Shown: one piece after another, positions 1 through 13,000 of the stretch
Position numbering within the stretch: position 1 is the stretch's first letter
Layout: every line of letters begins with the position of its first letter
From: Craterostigma plantagineum
Taxonomy: Eukaryota > Streptophyta > Magnoliopsida > Lamiales > Linderniaceae
Reading direction: 5' to 3'
DNA: 64,000 nt
Assembly (NCBI GenBank): GCA_027422505.1
Contig: JAPQWV010000028.1
Location: 6,166,001-6,230,000, forward strand
The notes under the pieces: model-generated
What the model was told of the DNA's origin: nothing
The model's database searches: none
What the model saw: only the letters and a program-made list of their open reading frames with translations
Translations under genes and position numbers: made by a program

Positions 1-1224
1 TTTGTAAACTTCGCTTTCGATCGATTTGTTTCATTCCATCATCTCAGTTTCGCCGTGTGCTTGCGTCATATTTCAATCGCCCGATTTGTTTTGTTCATCA
101 CTTGGTTTCGCCGAGAGTCTATCAGGTCACCAAATCGCCCGATCTTCTTATCATTTCCATTCGCCGATTGTTCATGTAACTTATTTCATTCGATCGAAAG
201 TCACTTTGAAGCTGCCTTCTTCTCCAAAAATTTAATCCCTAACTTACTAACATTCTCAAACGTAATATACATACTTCTAAGCACCTACTTTAGTATGGTT
301 TACACCCAAAACCCTAAAATCGCTAGCTTCAACCAAAATTTGTTCTATATTAGGGTTATAAGACCTTAAGATATGTTATGCCATCCGAGTTATACATTGA
401 TCTAAATAAATATGTTAACATGCTTTACAATCTAGACTCGTAATCTGCCGTCTAGGGGTATTAGGTAATTTCTATTAGTGTCCTTGATTTATAGAAATAT
501 AGCATCTAAGCACTATGTATTACGAAAGTCACAAAGGTTGCCAAAGAAATATTTTTCTTACAAAGAACCCGAAACTAAGTTGCTATGATTCCTTAATTGG
601 CCAGTTCCTTTCGTCCTCTTCTTTCTTGTGATTAAGTGACGAGGGTTTTCTTTTCTTCTAGCCGTAATAGAGTTTTCTCTCTTATTATGTTTTTCTTTTG
701 ATGATCAATCGTTATATGATAAGGATTAGAGCTTAGGGATTTGTGAGTGATGGGACAAGTTGATGACTAAGCCTTTTTCCCTCTCATATTAAGAAATCCC
801 TAATTGACCTTAGGTTTACTCGATGTTCACCCTACTTGGAGTATCACTGGTCAAATTCTCTTATTAAAACCATCCCATCGGCCGATTCTATTTGTTTAAA
901 AATTCTATTGATTGGGTGAAAGCTGGTATCTACATATATTATCATCGATCAATTGCTATCCTTGTCATGTTCGATCGATTTTAAATCTTCCCCTCTATTC
1001 ACTCGAAACGAACCTTTACTTGTATAATGATGTTAATTAGCTACAATTTCTCTAAGTATCAATATCATTATCCGGGTCATATATCACAGAGAGTAGTTAT
1101 AACATGTAGCATAAAATCATATAAACGCAAGAAATACCGAAAACATGTACCATGCAGTCACATAAGCCATATAATATGCATGCATATTTATTGGCCGGCT
1201 TACTTACGGGACTCGGGTATTACA
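1..1224 (-). mobile_element. Partial Ty3/gypsy-type LTR (L0)
   Basis: The last 60 bases, ending CGGGTATTACA at 1224, match almost base for base the right end of the solo LTR S1 at 21050-21105, including the shared ATTTATTGGCCGGCTTACTTAC. Read on the minus strand the LTR starts TGTAATACCCG, the start also seen in G1 and S2. Boxes of the type CGCCCGAT occur near 80-160, as in S1. It is followed by AACAT and then by sequence of El2 (homologous to the post-pol part of El1), so this LTR was inserted into El2. The rest lies left of the window, so I cannot tell a solo LTR from a full element. No gene is visible. Confidence 0.75.
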
Positions 1225-1856
1225 AACATCTGGCTCCATAGCTGATTTTTTAAAAATCCGCATTACTAAGAGCAAAATGTCGAAAATGTTAGAGTTAATC
1301 AACAAGTAAATTTTAATAATAGAGGTACCCTGAATTATGTTATTGGATAACATGCGCTCCGTGGCTTGACAAAACGTGATGTCCCTCTCTTAAATGGCGT
1401 TCGAGAAAAATCTGAAAAGTTGGAGAAAAACTTAAAAAATATTTGGAACTCATAGCATGAAATTTATAAGTGCTCCCCCTCAAATAATGCACCAAAATTG
1501 ATTTATCACGAAATTATATAAAATCAATTCAGGTATTTAGCAATTACAACACGCATTTAATCGAATTTATCCTAGATACATGGTCCCTTTAATCATGTAT
1601 TCAAAATAATGCGTGAGGGTATGAGCAAAAAAAATATTCGCATTTAAGCAAGTCAATGCATATGCAAAATAAAATTGCATAACGGAATGAGCGAATCAGA
1701 CAAAAATTATCGCATTTAACAATTCAATGCAGATGCAAAATAAATTTGCGTGACATAATGTGCAATTTTTTTTATTATGTAAGATAATAATTGAATTAAG
1801 AAACATAAAAGAAGAAAAACAATATATTTTTTTTTTATTTTTAAATTTTTTTTCTT

Positions 1857-1857
<1 letters not shown>

Positions 1858-1888
<31 letters not shown>
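1858..1888. repeat. (AT)n microsatellite
   Basis: About 15 AT units inside the El2 post-pol region. El1 (14925-14955) and El3 (49885-49920) have AT/TA-rich tracts at the same relative place, so it is part of the element that varies in length. Confidence 0.9.
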
Positions 1889-1890
<2 letters not shown>

Positions 1891-3123
1891 TAATATTACT
1901 AATAGTATGGGGGGTCATATTATTTTGCTTCGATCGATGTCACGCCTAAATTTCTCAAGACACTTGAAAAGATCATATGCCGTCAAGTCATCAAACTGAA
2001 GTTCTAGGTTCAAAGAATGATCCGTTTCGACAACTCTCACTAGGTTCACTCTATCGCTCAATTATTTTTAACTTGGGATTTTTATATGTATATCACTCAA
2101 GTCAACACAAGCAATATTAAGTCTATTTACCTGTGATCGAGAAACTTTTAATCATTTCACCTAAGCGAAAGAAAGTTGTTTCGGAATCAGAGGGACTTTG
2201 AGGGTTTTTAATTTTGCTTTGACTTAGAAGGGAATGAAGGATTTGTGATTGTGGACTTAATATCTTCATCTTCCTTTTCTTAGTCACTATCCTTCGTCGG
2301 CATATTTTTCTTTCTTCTTTTGTCTTTCTCATCCTTATGTTTTTTGTTATTTTTCTACACTTGCTCAAGCTGAAGCTCCGCTTCTCTACGAAGCTGAGAG
2401 ATTATCGAAGGCGAAGTTCTTCTTGTTGGTTATCGGGCCGATACTGTGCTCCTCTTCTCTTAATCCCTAGATAGGTTTCAGAGGTTATCAATTTGGAGAA
2501 GTTCACAGTTATGGAATTCATACCCAAGGCCGTGCTCCTCTTCTTGTTTCCCGTATAAGACCGAATTATCGTTGGAAAAGTTCACTTCGTAGTGCTCCTC
2601 TTTCCAGCCATTCTGACGAGCGTACGAGATTATCGATGGAGAAGTTCACAGCAAGACCCATGCCCCTCTTCTTATGATTTCTGAAAGATCTCAATAATTG
2701 GGAGGGTAGGTTCTTTTGGACTGCTTTTTGTGCGTCGAGCATACCTCGTGTGCGTTTTTCACCTTCTTTTGTCATCTTTTTCTTTTCTATTCATCTTTTC
2801 TCCCCCTCCTTTTCTTGTTTGAACAACCCTCCGAAGATTTAGACAGTCGGTTGAAGGCTCGAATGGGTTTCAAATGAAGAAAAGGGATTCGGAGAAGGCG
2901 CAAAATGGATGACTAAAGGCGATTGTTAAAGGAACAGAAATTTACATATGGCCGAGTGAGGAGATTTCCCAAGTGCCCTTATCATTTTCCTAACGATCTA
3001 TCGCAAGGCGAGTATGAGGCCAAAACTCACTAGTTAAGATAAGCAATTGATGTGTGACTCGCTCAAGAATGAATTCGTAGAAGGAAAATAAAAGGCTAGA
3101 ATCCTCACTTATGTAAAGTGACT

Positions 3124-3162
3124 TTGTGTCTAGTGGACCGAACTAATGACCTTTAGACACAA
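3124..3162 (-). other. Conserved post-pol hairpin, El2 copy
   Basis: TTGTGTCTA (3124-3132) and TAGACACAA (3154-3162) form a perfect 9-bp inverted repeat around a 21-nt loop. The same arms and loop length occur in El1 (13729-13767) and El3 (48626-48664), while the loop bases differ. Confidence 0.7.
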
Positions 3163-3439
3163 CAATGCGACTTAGACTGACAAAATTAAGCAAATAATCA
3201 GTCACATGTCAAGGAAATCAATTTGTGACTTAGATCGAGCATCCTAAGATATCGTCATTCCCCCTAATATTATAAGTATATGTATAATATTTTTGGATTT
3301 TATTTTTGTATTATTATATATTTTGTTTGTTATTTTTTATTATTTTTTTGTTTTTTGCTTTGTTTAATTTTCACGCAAGATATAGCAATTAAGTACAGAA
3401 AACACACAGAATAGAACAGAGGAAAGCACAGAAGATCAA

Positions 3440-5203
3440 ATAAAGCACATATCACCTGAGACTCAACATTCCTAATATTCCGACAAGGAATTAAAATTGT
3501 TTTTCTTCCAATGCCTTGGCAAAAAATGTTGGCTAGCTGATACTCCGTGTTCACGAAATACATATCAATTGTGCCTTTTCTGCGTGATCTTTTATAAATT
3601 GATATCGTATGTCTATGTGTTTTGTGCGCGAGAGATGAACAGGATTACACGTTATAGCAATGGCACTCTGACTATCACTGAATATGGGTATATTATTTAA
3701 ATTGTACCCATAATCGCGATGCTGATTCCGCATCCATAGCATTTGCGAGCAACAGCTGGCGGCCGCGATGTACTCTGCCTCAGCCGTCGATGTTGAGATA
3801 CAGTTCTGCTTCTTGGATGACCAGCAGACGAGCTTTACGCCTAGAAATTGAGCGCCACCTAATGTGCTTTTCCTGTCCATTCTGCAACCTGCATAATCAG
3901 CGTCAGTGTAGCCGATAAGTTTGAAATTCATTCCTTTAGGATACCACAATCCTAAGGTTGAAGTGCCCTTGAGGTAGCGCAGAATCCGTTTGACCGCTAG
4001 CATGTGAGATTCTTTGGGATGTGCTTGAAAACGGATGCAGAGACAAGTGGCAAACATGATGTCCGGCCGACTCGAGGTGAGATACAGAAGAGACCCAATG
4101 ATACTGCGATAGAGTGTGATGTCGACCACTTTTCCAGAGGGATCGGCATCCAACTTGCAGTTTGTTGTCATAGGAGTGCTGAGAGGCTTGCTCTGATCTT
4201 GATGGAACTTCTTCAAGATGTCCTTGATGTACTTTGTTTGACTTATGAAAATTCCATCTTCAAGCTGCCTGACTTGGAGTCCTAAGAAATACTGCATTTC
4301 TCTCATGTGGCTCATCTCAAACTTGGTCATCATGAGATTTCCGAATTTTTGGCATAGCCGGGGATTTATAGATCGGAAGATGATGTCGTCGACGTATACT
4401 TGAACGACCATCAGATCTTTGTCTTGCCATTTGATGAACAGAGTCGTATCGATGGTTCCTTGAATAAATCCAGACATCACGAGGAATTCACTTAGGACGT
4501 CATACCAGAGCACTAGGGGCTTGTTTTAGTCCATAGAGTGCTTTATCCAATCGATAGACGTCAACGAAGCCTTCAGGTTGGGCGACATAGACTTCTTCTT
4601 TTAACACGCCGTTGAGAAAGGCGGTTTTCACGTCCATTTGATAGACTTTGATGTCCTTATGAGCCACGTATGCCAAGAATAGGTGTATTGCTTCGATGCG
4701 GGCAACAGGTGCGTAGGTCTCGTCCCTTCCTGTTGGTTGTAGCCCTTAGCAACTAATCGTGCTTTGTTCCTGATCACTTCTCCATCTTCATTCTTCTTGT
4801 TCTTGAATACCTATTTCATCCCTATAACTGTTTTCCCATACGGACGGGGTACTAATGTCCACACTTGGAGATGTTCGAATTGATTGATTTCGTCTTGCAT
4901 TGCAATTACCCAATACGTGTCCTTAAGCGCGTCTGCTACCTTTGCTGGCTCATTTTGGCTTAAGAAGCAACTAAAAAGTCCTTTCTGATGTCTTGTCCGT
5001 ACGCCACTCGAAGGATAATAATCTGATCAACCGGATGTGCTCTAGTTCACTTCCGCGCATGAGGTAATGCCGAGCTTGACGCATCAGCCGTTTGTGGAGC
5101 GAGATCTCCGCTATGATGATGTTCCCTCATCTTCCAAGGTTGGTGTAACAGCATTCTGTAGTGATTCTGAATCGGGTGAGGTGGGGACATTTGTAGTACT
5201 CGG
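3440..5203 (-). pseudogene. pol: El2 pol, C-terminal part (RT and RNase H), Ty1/copia
   Basis: Copia-type reverse transcriptase followed by RNase H. The longest open stretch (4513-3551 minus, about 320 codons) holds the polymerase motif YVDDIIF, the motif [25 protein letters not shown] and, for RNase H, GYTDADYAG, STAEAEYIAA and SDSQSAIAI. It is closest to pol of El1 and El3 in this window. The frame breaks near 4515, where KQAP is followed by an extra base compared with El1, and again after 3551, so no full protein can be made. The N-terminal pol part lies at 21111-22628; the two were separated by insertion of S1 in the linker between integrase and RT. The insertion repeated CTCGG (5199-5203 and 21106-21110). 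Confidence 0.9.
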
Positions 5204-5569
5204 TGTAGCGCCCCTGACTTCCACCACCCATTCTTATTACTATTTTATGTAACTGCATGTGATATAAATGAAATCTATATATGAAAATTTCGTACAAAAT
5301 TTTTCCTTTTATATAAAGGAAACTTTTCTGTACATTACAAAATATTCCTAGGACATAAATACATAGGTGAGCGCGCATGCGTGTTTCAAAAATCATCTAT
5401 CGGCCCGCCACTCAGGTCGCATCCATGTACACACTGCCACCTCAAAAGTCCTCTGAAAGCTTCAATAATAGGTCTCGCTATCATAAAGATCACGTACCGT
5501 GATCTCGTGAACCTACAACACATAAAATTCGTGGAATGAGCTTATAAAGCTCAGTAAGTGAAAGCCATG

Positions 5570-5912
5570 TGTAGAATACCATTTGCAATTGTGCTTGATT
5601 TCATTAGTTGTCCTTGTAATTAGGGGCGTTTTGTATAGTAGTCCTTAGATTAGGACTAGTTTGATATTTATACCAAGTTTGTTTGGTATAAATACATGTA
5701 AAGCTTAATAGAGAAACTTTAGAGAATTGATCCGAAGGGCTTGCAATTCGATTTCTATAGAGAGAAACAACAGTAACTTTCTCACTCTCATTGAATTCTC
5801 TCTAGTGTTCTTAACTTGAGTTTTTCGATCGAATTCAATTGATTATCTAAACGATCGAATTACTATGAATTCTAGCCTAGGATCGTAGAGTTGTTAATCT
5901 GAGGACCTAACA
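5570..5912 (+). repeat. El1 5' LTR
   Basis: 343 bp, TGTAG...CTAACA. It contains the promoter-like TATAAATA at 5687-5694. This is one arm of a perfect 11-bp inverted repeat, ATTTATACCAA (5666-5676) and TTGGTATAAAT (5683-5693). It lacks 8 bases (TCAATTGA) that the 3' LTR has. Confidence 0.93.
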
Positions 5913-5914
5913 AT

Positions 5915-5926
5915 TGGTATCAGAGC
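5915..5926 (+). other. El1 primer binding site (initiator Met-tRNA)
   Basis: TGGTATCAGAGC, two bases after the LTR end, complementary to the 3' end of plant initiator Met-tRNA, where minus-strand DNA synthesis starts. Confidence 0.92.
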
Positions 5927-6995
5927 AGATTCGTTCTGTTTTGAATCGTAAATTGTTAGAATTGGATCGAAATTTTATTTCGAACACTGTTCCATCGAAG
6001 AACAGATTTGGCGCGAAAAGTTTTTCGATCTAATAGCTTAATTCTGTGCTTAATTGACTTGAATATGATGTTTCAGTGCTAGATTAAGTGATAAATGATC
6101 ATTGCGACTAAATCAATAGCAGTTTGAACGTCGAATTTTGATTAATTTGATTCTGAAATTTTACTGTTGACGAAGAACATGAAGAACACGTTCTGATTTT
6201 GATCAAATTCGATATATTTTGCTTCATAACGTGTTTAATTGCTTGTTCGTGCGTGATTAGTACTTGATTGCGAGCAATTACCTCAAATTCCACTATCTGA
6301 TTCTTTGTTTTTGCTCGAATTTGTATTAATCGTGTTCTGTGAATTTTTCTCGATTGCTCAAATTTTTCTCACTAAGTTTTGCGATCGGATTAGTTTCTCG
6401 ATCGATAAACTTAGCGCGAGAATTTTTCTCGGTAAGAATACGTAGTCAGCGCTAGAATTGTTATCAGCAGAAACGTTTTTAGTTAGAAACATTTCTCGAG
6501 CATTATCCAGCGAAAAACTTTTTCGAGTGAGACCAATTTTGACCTTGCATGCGTAATAACTTTCACTCGAAAAACTTTTTCAGTCAAACCTTTTAAAGTT
6601 TGACCAGGCAAAAATCATTTATACGCGAGAAAAACTTTTCTAGTCAACGGATTTATTTTGACTTGACGAGAAACTTATTAACGTGTTGTTTCTTTACGAT
6701 CGAAATAAATTCACGATCAGGAAATTTTTCTCGACTGAACGATTTTGGGCAATTTATTTCGCTCGTAAAATTTTCCGCTGACAAAATTTCTCGCACGAAA
6801 ACAGTAAATACATTCTATATCGACGAAATTAATTTCGATCATACTCTAAAGATTGAATCGAAAATAATTGTCGATCTAATCTTCGAATCAAACGCTGCTA
6901 ACAAATTTCGTCACTTGTGAAGCACTTTACATCGTCTTCAACCCTCAAAACAATCAACGAAGATCCTTCAACAACTCGACTACTATAATACAAAC
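5927..6995 (+). other. El1 leader
   Basis: Untranslated leader of about 1.07 kb, AT-rich, with many TTTCTCGATCG, CGAAAAACTTTTTCGA and similar boxes. It aligns with 40901-41963 of El3 and, on the minus strand, 25736-26796 of El2. No long ORF is conserved between the copies, so I do not call a gene. It probably holds the RNA packaging signal, but this is inference. Confidence 0.7.
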
Positions 6996-9900
6996 ATGGA
7001 TGCATACTCACTCGGAAATGACAACCGTCCGCCAATCTTGCAAAGAGGCGAATACACAGTATGGAGAAGTCGCTTCCTGAATTTCATCGCGGATAAAGCC
7101 AAAAATCTACTGCAGTCCCTTGAAGAGGGACCGGCACAGTTCTGGGTTCATGTACCCGGGGACGAAACAACTACTCCAGCAATTCCAGCTTCTAGGCGAC
7201 TAAAGGAGCCTAGAGAATACTCTCTGGAGGAAAGAGCTCGAGCTAAGGCTGATCTAGTAGCCATGAATACCCTTATGCAGGCCATCCCTAAAGATATTTA
7301 CAGACAAATCGACAGCCTTACATCGGCCAAAGGGATGTGGGATGAGCTGCATAGGATGATGCAAAGGACGGAAGTTGGCATAAAGGCCAAGAAGGCGAAC
7401 ATCCTCACTGCTTACGACTCATTCAAAGCAAAACCGGAGGAGAGTCTATACGAAATCTACCAACGATACTTCACTCTTCTCAACGAGATGAGGAAGATAG
7501 AAATAACGAAGACAAACATAAGATTTCTATCTTCTCTGCCCAACGGAATGGAAGAAAATATCCACTCAAATACGACAAAATAAAGATCTAGAGGAGTTGG
7601 ATGTCCATGCCGTGTTCGATAATCTCGCTCAGCATGAGGATGATATCCGCGAGATTACCAAAGAGCAGAAAGGAAAACAAACCGATGACACGATTGCCTT
7701 AGTCTCGGAGAAGAGGAGCACAAGATCAAGAAAGGAAAAGATCGTTAGGCCACCTTCATCATCAGAGTCGGAAGATGAATTGGACTCCGACATCGAGCCG
7801 AACATGAAAGCCCTTGGAAAATAGTTAGCTCTCATTGGACAAATGATGAGCAAGAAGTACTTCAAGAAGAAGTCTTCAACCTCAGCCAATAGACTTCGGA
7901 CTACAAGCTCCAAGAACAAAGAACGTGCTCCGGAGAGTTCCGAGGTCAAGAATCCCAAAGAGACTAACAAATGCTTTAACTGTGGCAAAGCATGTCACTT
8001 TGCCAGAGAGTGCACTCTCCCGAAGAAAAGAGATGCAAACTACTACTCCAGGAAGCTTCAATTGACAAAACAGAAAGAAGCTGGAGTAGCTCTCATGGCC
8101 GAACAGGACCAATGGCTCCAGGACATGTCGAACTCTGAAGAAGAGAACTTAGCCCTCATGGCCCCTCTCGACAACGAATTGGACGCCGAAACATCCACTC
8201 GTACGGACGACGACAACGCATACACGTCTTCAAATGAGGTAGTCACTCCTTCCACATTAATGACCATGTTAGAATCATATCAAAAGCAATATGCTAACAT
8301 GAAACGTGAGCAGAAAAGTATAAAGGAAGTAGAGAACGAACTTGAGAGAGATCAGGAGAAGATAGATAGTCTCGAACAAGAACTTAGGAGCTCTAGTGCA
8401 AAAATAGATGAACTTACTAAGAGCCTCCATTCTAGAGAGACTAGTCAACCTCAACTAGGACAACAGAGCGAAAAGATTAAGGAATTAGAAGATAGGCTAG
8501 CAAATAACTACAATTGCTTGGTTAGAAATCACAACGAGAAAGCTATTTTAAATTGTAGGATAACCGAAGCTACCTCTAAGATCACTAACTTAGAAGCTCA
8601 ATTAGAAACATCGAATGCTAAGATTAGTGAGCTTAGTAAGGATTTCGATGCTTGTCAAGCCGCTAAACTAACCGTGGAAAATAATTATGCTCTCCTAGGT
8701 GAGGAACGCAAGAAACTATATGCCAAAGTAAAGAAATTAGACGATATAGTTACGCGTAGGGGACAATCCGAACAGACGATATTTTTGAACAAGCCCAAGG
8801 ATATAGAGTTCTATAATCCTATAGAAGGCATAGGTTTCACTAACCCGTGTGTTTTACAAAAGAAAGAAATATACGATGTTAAACACATGGGCTTAGGAAT
8901 AACCTCTCTTAGAAATTTTGCTGAATCGTCTTATGAAAATACATTCGATTCATCCATTAGACAAGGTCCACATGGTCCAGAAATCCCCTTTGACTACAAA
9001 GAACTAAATGAAAAGGGACAAAAATAGGAAAGAAACTCTAACACTGTCTGCAATTTAGTTCAAATTCTACCTCGTGACTCTCAAACACACCACGAGGAAG
9101 TTAAAATCGTTAATTATAAAAATTCTCTCTACAAACCCCCTATCATAAAACAGATAGAGGAGTCACAGGCAAAGTTAGAAAAAGAACGAGAGAATTTCGA
9201 AGCTGAAAAGAAAAAATTCTTTAAGGAGATGGAAAATCTCAAGGCTTCCTCGTCCTCCCAAACTACCTCTCACGCTATTACAAAAAGCGTGAAAAATGAA
9301 AAAACGCCTTTGAAAGATAAAAATTGTAAAAATAATTCTGTTAAAAGTGCTATGACTAATTTTACTTTACCTACGTCTACAGGGAGCGTAGCGTCAGCAC
9401 TAAAAACAAAGGCGAGAGTGTCTAGCACTAAGATAAAGAAGGAGCCATTAGATTTAAATGTTTCTGAACATGCTACTCCTTCTGTTACAATAAAAGACAC
9501 TCGTAGAAATAAAAGAGCTATTTCCACTTTTAAGATAGTTGCTTCTACTTATTCACTTCAGCCGATCACCTTTAGAAGCACCAACTTCGAAATAGGCTCT
9601 ACTTCAAAAATTAATTATTCTGAAACAAATGCCACAAGGAAGACTCGTAGGAAACAAGATCCAGCCATAAAGAAAGCTTAAGGCGCCGTACATGACTGTA
9701 CTCACCTAAGGTATCCCGTAGAAATTAAATCCCCCAAGCACCTTAGGAGACTATCACTAGAAAAGATCTTTTCCTCAGTCAAACCCTCCAAAGCATTTGT
9801 ACGTGCTGAAATTAACCTTTCCTGTAAGGTTCAACCCAAATGGGTTCCTAAATCTCCGCCTAGGACGACAAAAGCCAAAAGGGCCAAGTCTCCTATAGTG

Positions 9901-10043
9901 GCAAAACCAAACCCACTTTTCCAGCAGTGCAATGGGTTATTAAGACTCTTCCAAAAATAGATTTAGGAGACATATCTGAACCCAAAACTAAATCTGCTAA
10001 TCCGAGAGGACCCATCCTTAAGTGGGTACCTAAAGCTCTCTAA
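6996..10043 (+). pseudogene. gag: El1 gag, broken
   Basis: Structural protein that packs the element RNA. The ATG at 6996 opens MDAYSLGNDN, shared with El3. In order: a copia-type gag domain (ESLYEIYQRYFTLLNEMRKI), an acidic serine linker, a CCHC zinc knuckle CFNCGKACHFAREC near 7974-8015, a long coiled coil (MKREQKSIKEVENELER onward, about 8290-8760), then a basic tail ending PRGPILKWVPKAL with TAA at 10041. Breaks relative to El3: 12 bases lost near 7518, an extra A near 7543, TAA at 7581, CAG to TAG at 7822, an extra A near 9010, TAT to TAA at 9679. A further frameshift near 9920 is shared with El3 but not El2. The gag stop lies only 13 bases before the first base of the pol reading used here. 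Confidence 0.88.
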
Positions 10044-10056
10044 ATTGTTTTTGCAG
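10041..10056 (+). promoter_or_regulatory. gag stop / pol junction with splice-acceptor-like sequence
   Basis: The gag stop TAA (10041-10043) is followed by ATTGTTTTTGCAG. A T-rich tract and CAG ending at 10056 fit a plant 3' splice site. The same layout occurs in El3 (45025-45040) and El2 (22644-22629, minus). Pol is open from a stop about 75 bases upstream, so +1 frameshifting is an alternative. Confidence 0.45.
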
Positions 10057-13000
10057 ATCCATCATGTGTGGTACCTCGACTCTGGTTGCTCCACACACAT
10101 GACTGGTAATCAAGAGCTGCTGAGCAACTACAAAGACCGACCAAACGGCAAAGTCAGATTTGGGAACAACGATTCAGCCCCGATTCTAGGACTTGGGGAC
10201 ATCATTCTGAAGAATCTAACCATCAAAGATGTCTCATACGTCGATGGCCTCCGCCATAACTTGTTCAGCATAGGCCAATTCTGTGACAAAGGCTTCCAGG
10301 TGGTCATCCATGCTGACCGGTGCAGAATTTTGGATAGTCAGGACACAGAACTCCTTCAAGGACTTCGAAAATCCAATCTTTACACGATCAACCTGACGTC
10401 TGTGCGGCCCTCGACAGCTGTATGCCTCATTTCTCAGATTGATTTACTGAGGAACAGCCTATGGCATCAACGACTGTCTCGTCTAAACATGAAAGCTCTC
10501 CAATGTCTTTCTACGAAAAAGTTGGTTCACGGTCTTCCAACTATACAACTACAAAGGGAGCATCACTGTTCGGCATGTCACCTAGGAAAAATGAAGCGAG
10601 CATCTCATCACGTCAAGCAAATTGCGTCTACTTCTCGACCATTGGAACTAATTCACATGGATCATTGTGGTCCGATGCAGACTCAGAGTATCAATGGAAG
10701 AAAGTATGTCCTAGTGATTGTAGATGACTATTCTCGCTACACGTGGACAAAGTTCCTCCGAACGAAAGATGAGACTGGTGACTTGATTATCAATTTTGTG
10801 AACACAACTCAAAATCTGCTGCAACAGACTATTCAAGTTGCTCGAACAGACAACGGCACTGAGTTCAAGAACAATCACCTCGGTGAGTTTTATCAGAAAC
10901 ATGGAATAAGTCAACAATTTTCAGTCGGCAAAACACCTCAACAAAATGGGGTCGCTGAAAGGAAAAATCGAACACTAGTGGAAGCCGCTCGTACAATGCT
11001 GATCCAATCGGGACTTCCACACTTTCCATGGGCTGAAGCAGTCAATACCGCTTGTTTTACTCAAAACAGGACGGTGGTTCACAAACGGTTCAACAAGACT
11101 CCGTACGAGATTGTGAATAATAGAGTGCCCAACATCTCTTTCCTTAAAGTCTTCGGGTGCAAGTGCTTTGTGGCGAACGACCGAGAGCAACGTGCAAAGT
11201 TCGACCCTAAAGCATTCGAAGCTACATTTGTCGGGTATTCTTCAACATCAAAAGCGTACCGAGTATACATCAAGTCCAACCAAACTATTAAGGAAAGCTA
11301 TAATGTCACTTTCCACGAAGTGGCAGAAATGGCTTCTGGTCAATTCAGTCCAGGACCCGTGCCTAACCCATTGGTTCCTGCTCAATTCAGTTCAGGACCC
11401 GTTCTCAACCCGTTGGCTTCTGAAGACAACATTTCAGACCCCGTAATCACTGGTGTGTTGGCACAAAACCAACAGAAGATGGCAACAACTTCAGGATCAG
11501 TGTCAGACGAAGCAACGAGACTTGCAATAGACGACTTGGATTCTCTCTTCGAACCGGTATATCGGTCATACACGACTACACCTACAATGGATTCTCTACC
11601 GAACGAGCCCGACGTAATTTCATCTTACACCTCTACCCCACCCGATTCAGAATTGCCACAGAACACCGAAGAACCTACAGTGGTCATCGAGGAAGTATCA
11701 TCAGAGACGATCAATCCAAGTGCAGTATTGGAACTTCCTCAGATAAATGATCAATCGGAGACTATAGGCAATCTAGATCCACAGATGGCTGACGCATCGA
11801 CTTCAGCCTTGCCTCATGAGCGCAAGTGGACGAGAGGCCACTCGGTTGATCAGATAATTGGCGATCCTTCGGATGGTGTGAGGACACGTCGTCAACACAG
11901 TCTTTTCAGTTGCTTCCTGAGCCAAAACGAGCCTACCAAAGTAGCAGACGCACTTCGAGACCCGGATTGGACAATTGCAATGCAAGAGGAAATCAATCAA
12001 TTCGAACGTCTTCAAGTGTGGACCTTGGTACCCCGTCCACATGGGAAAACAGTGGTCGGAACTAAATGGATTTTCAAGAATAAGAAAAATGAAGATGGTG
12101 AAGATCCGGAACAAAGCAAGGCTAGTTGCTAAGGGATACAATCAACAGGAAGGCATCGACTACGACGAGACTTATGCTCCTGTTGCCCGTATCGAAGCTA
12201 TCCACCTCCTGCTGGCTTATGCGGCTCACAAAGACTTCAAAGTCTATCAGATGGATGTTAAAACCGCCTTTCTCAACGACGTGTTAAAAGAAGAAGTCTA
12301 CGTCGCTCAGCCGGAAGGTTTCGTTGATCAAGAACATCCCGATCATGTCTATCGCTTGGACAAAGCTCTCTAAGGACTAAAACAAGCCCCACGTGCTTGG
12401 TACGATGTCCTGAGTGATTTCCTCGTGAAGTCTGGATTCATACGAGGAACGATAGACACAACCCTCTTCATTAAATGGCATGACAAAGAACTGATGGTCG
12501 TCCAAGTATACGTCGATGACATCATCTTCGGATCAACAAATCCTCGGCTCTGCAAGAAGTTTGGAGATCTCATGAAGAGCAAATTCGAGATGAGTCACAT
12601 GGGAGAGATGCAATTTTTCTTAGGCCTTCAAGTCAGGCAGCTCAATGATGGAATTTTCATCAGTCAGACAAAATACATCAAGGATATTCTGAAGAAGTTT
12701 CATCAAGACCAGAGCAAGCCTCTCAGCACTCCTATGTCACCAAGCTGCAAGTTGGATGCCGATCCCTCTGGTAAATCGGTCGACATCACACTGTATCGCA
12801 GTATTATTGGATCTCTTCTCTACCTCACTTCGAGTCGGCCGGATATCATGTTTGCTACCTGCTTGTGTGCCCGTTTACAAGTCGATCCCAAAGAATCTCA
12901 TATGCTTGCGGTCAAAAGAATTTTACGCTACCTTAAGGGCACATCTACCCTTGGCCTACGTTATCCAAAGGGTACGAATTTTAAACTTATCGGCTACACT

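Larger units (their letters stand above)
1225..3439 (-). mobile_element. El2 left part: post-pol non-coding region
   Basis: On the minus strand this follows the end of El2 pol and aligns with 13433-15480 of El1 and 48380-50470 of El3. Recognisable blocks are the TTGTGTCTA hairpin at 3124-3162, the repeated AACTTCTCC-type units at about 2380-2700, the CAG|GTAAAT donor-like site at 2129-2133, an AT dinucleotide run, and a block rich in GCATTT at 1500-1760. The basic small ORF seen in El1 and El3 has lost its ATG here, near 2813. The region stops at 1225 where L0 is inserted; the rest of El2 (third gene, 3' LTR) must lie left of the window. Confidence 0.75.

Noticed and set aside
5915..5926. tRNA gene at TGGTATCAGAGC sites
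   Set aside because: Only the complement of the tRNA 3' end is present; no cloverleaf around it. These are primer binding sites.
6420..6440. CGGTAAGAA in the El1 leader as a general splice donor
   Set aside because: El3 and El2 have GTCAG at this place, so it is not conserved.
7629..7988. 119-codon antisense ORF over El1 gag (also 42635-42973)
   Set aside because: Mirror of the Ser/Glu-rich gag linker; present only because sense codons lack certain triplets.
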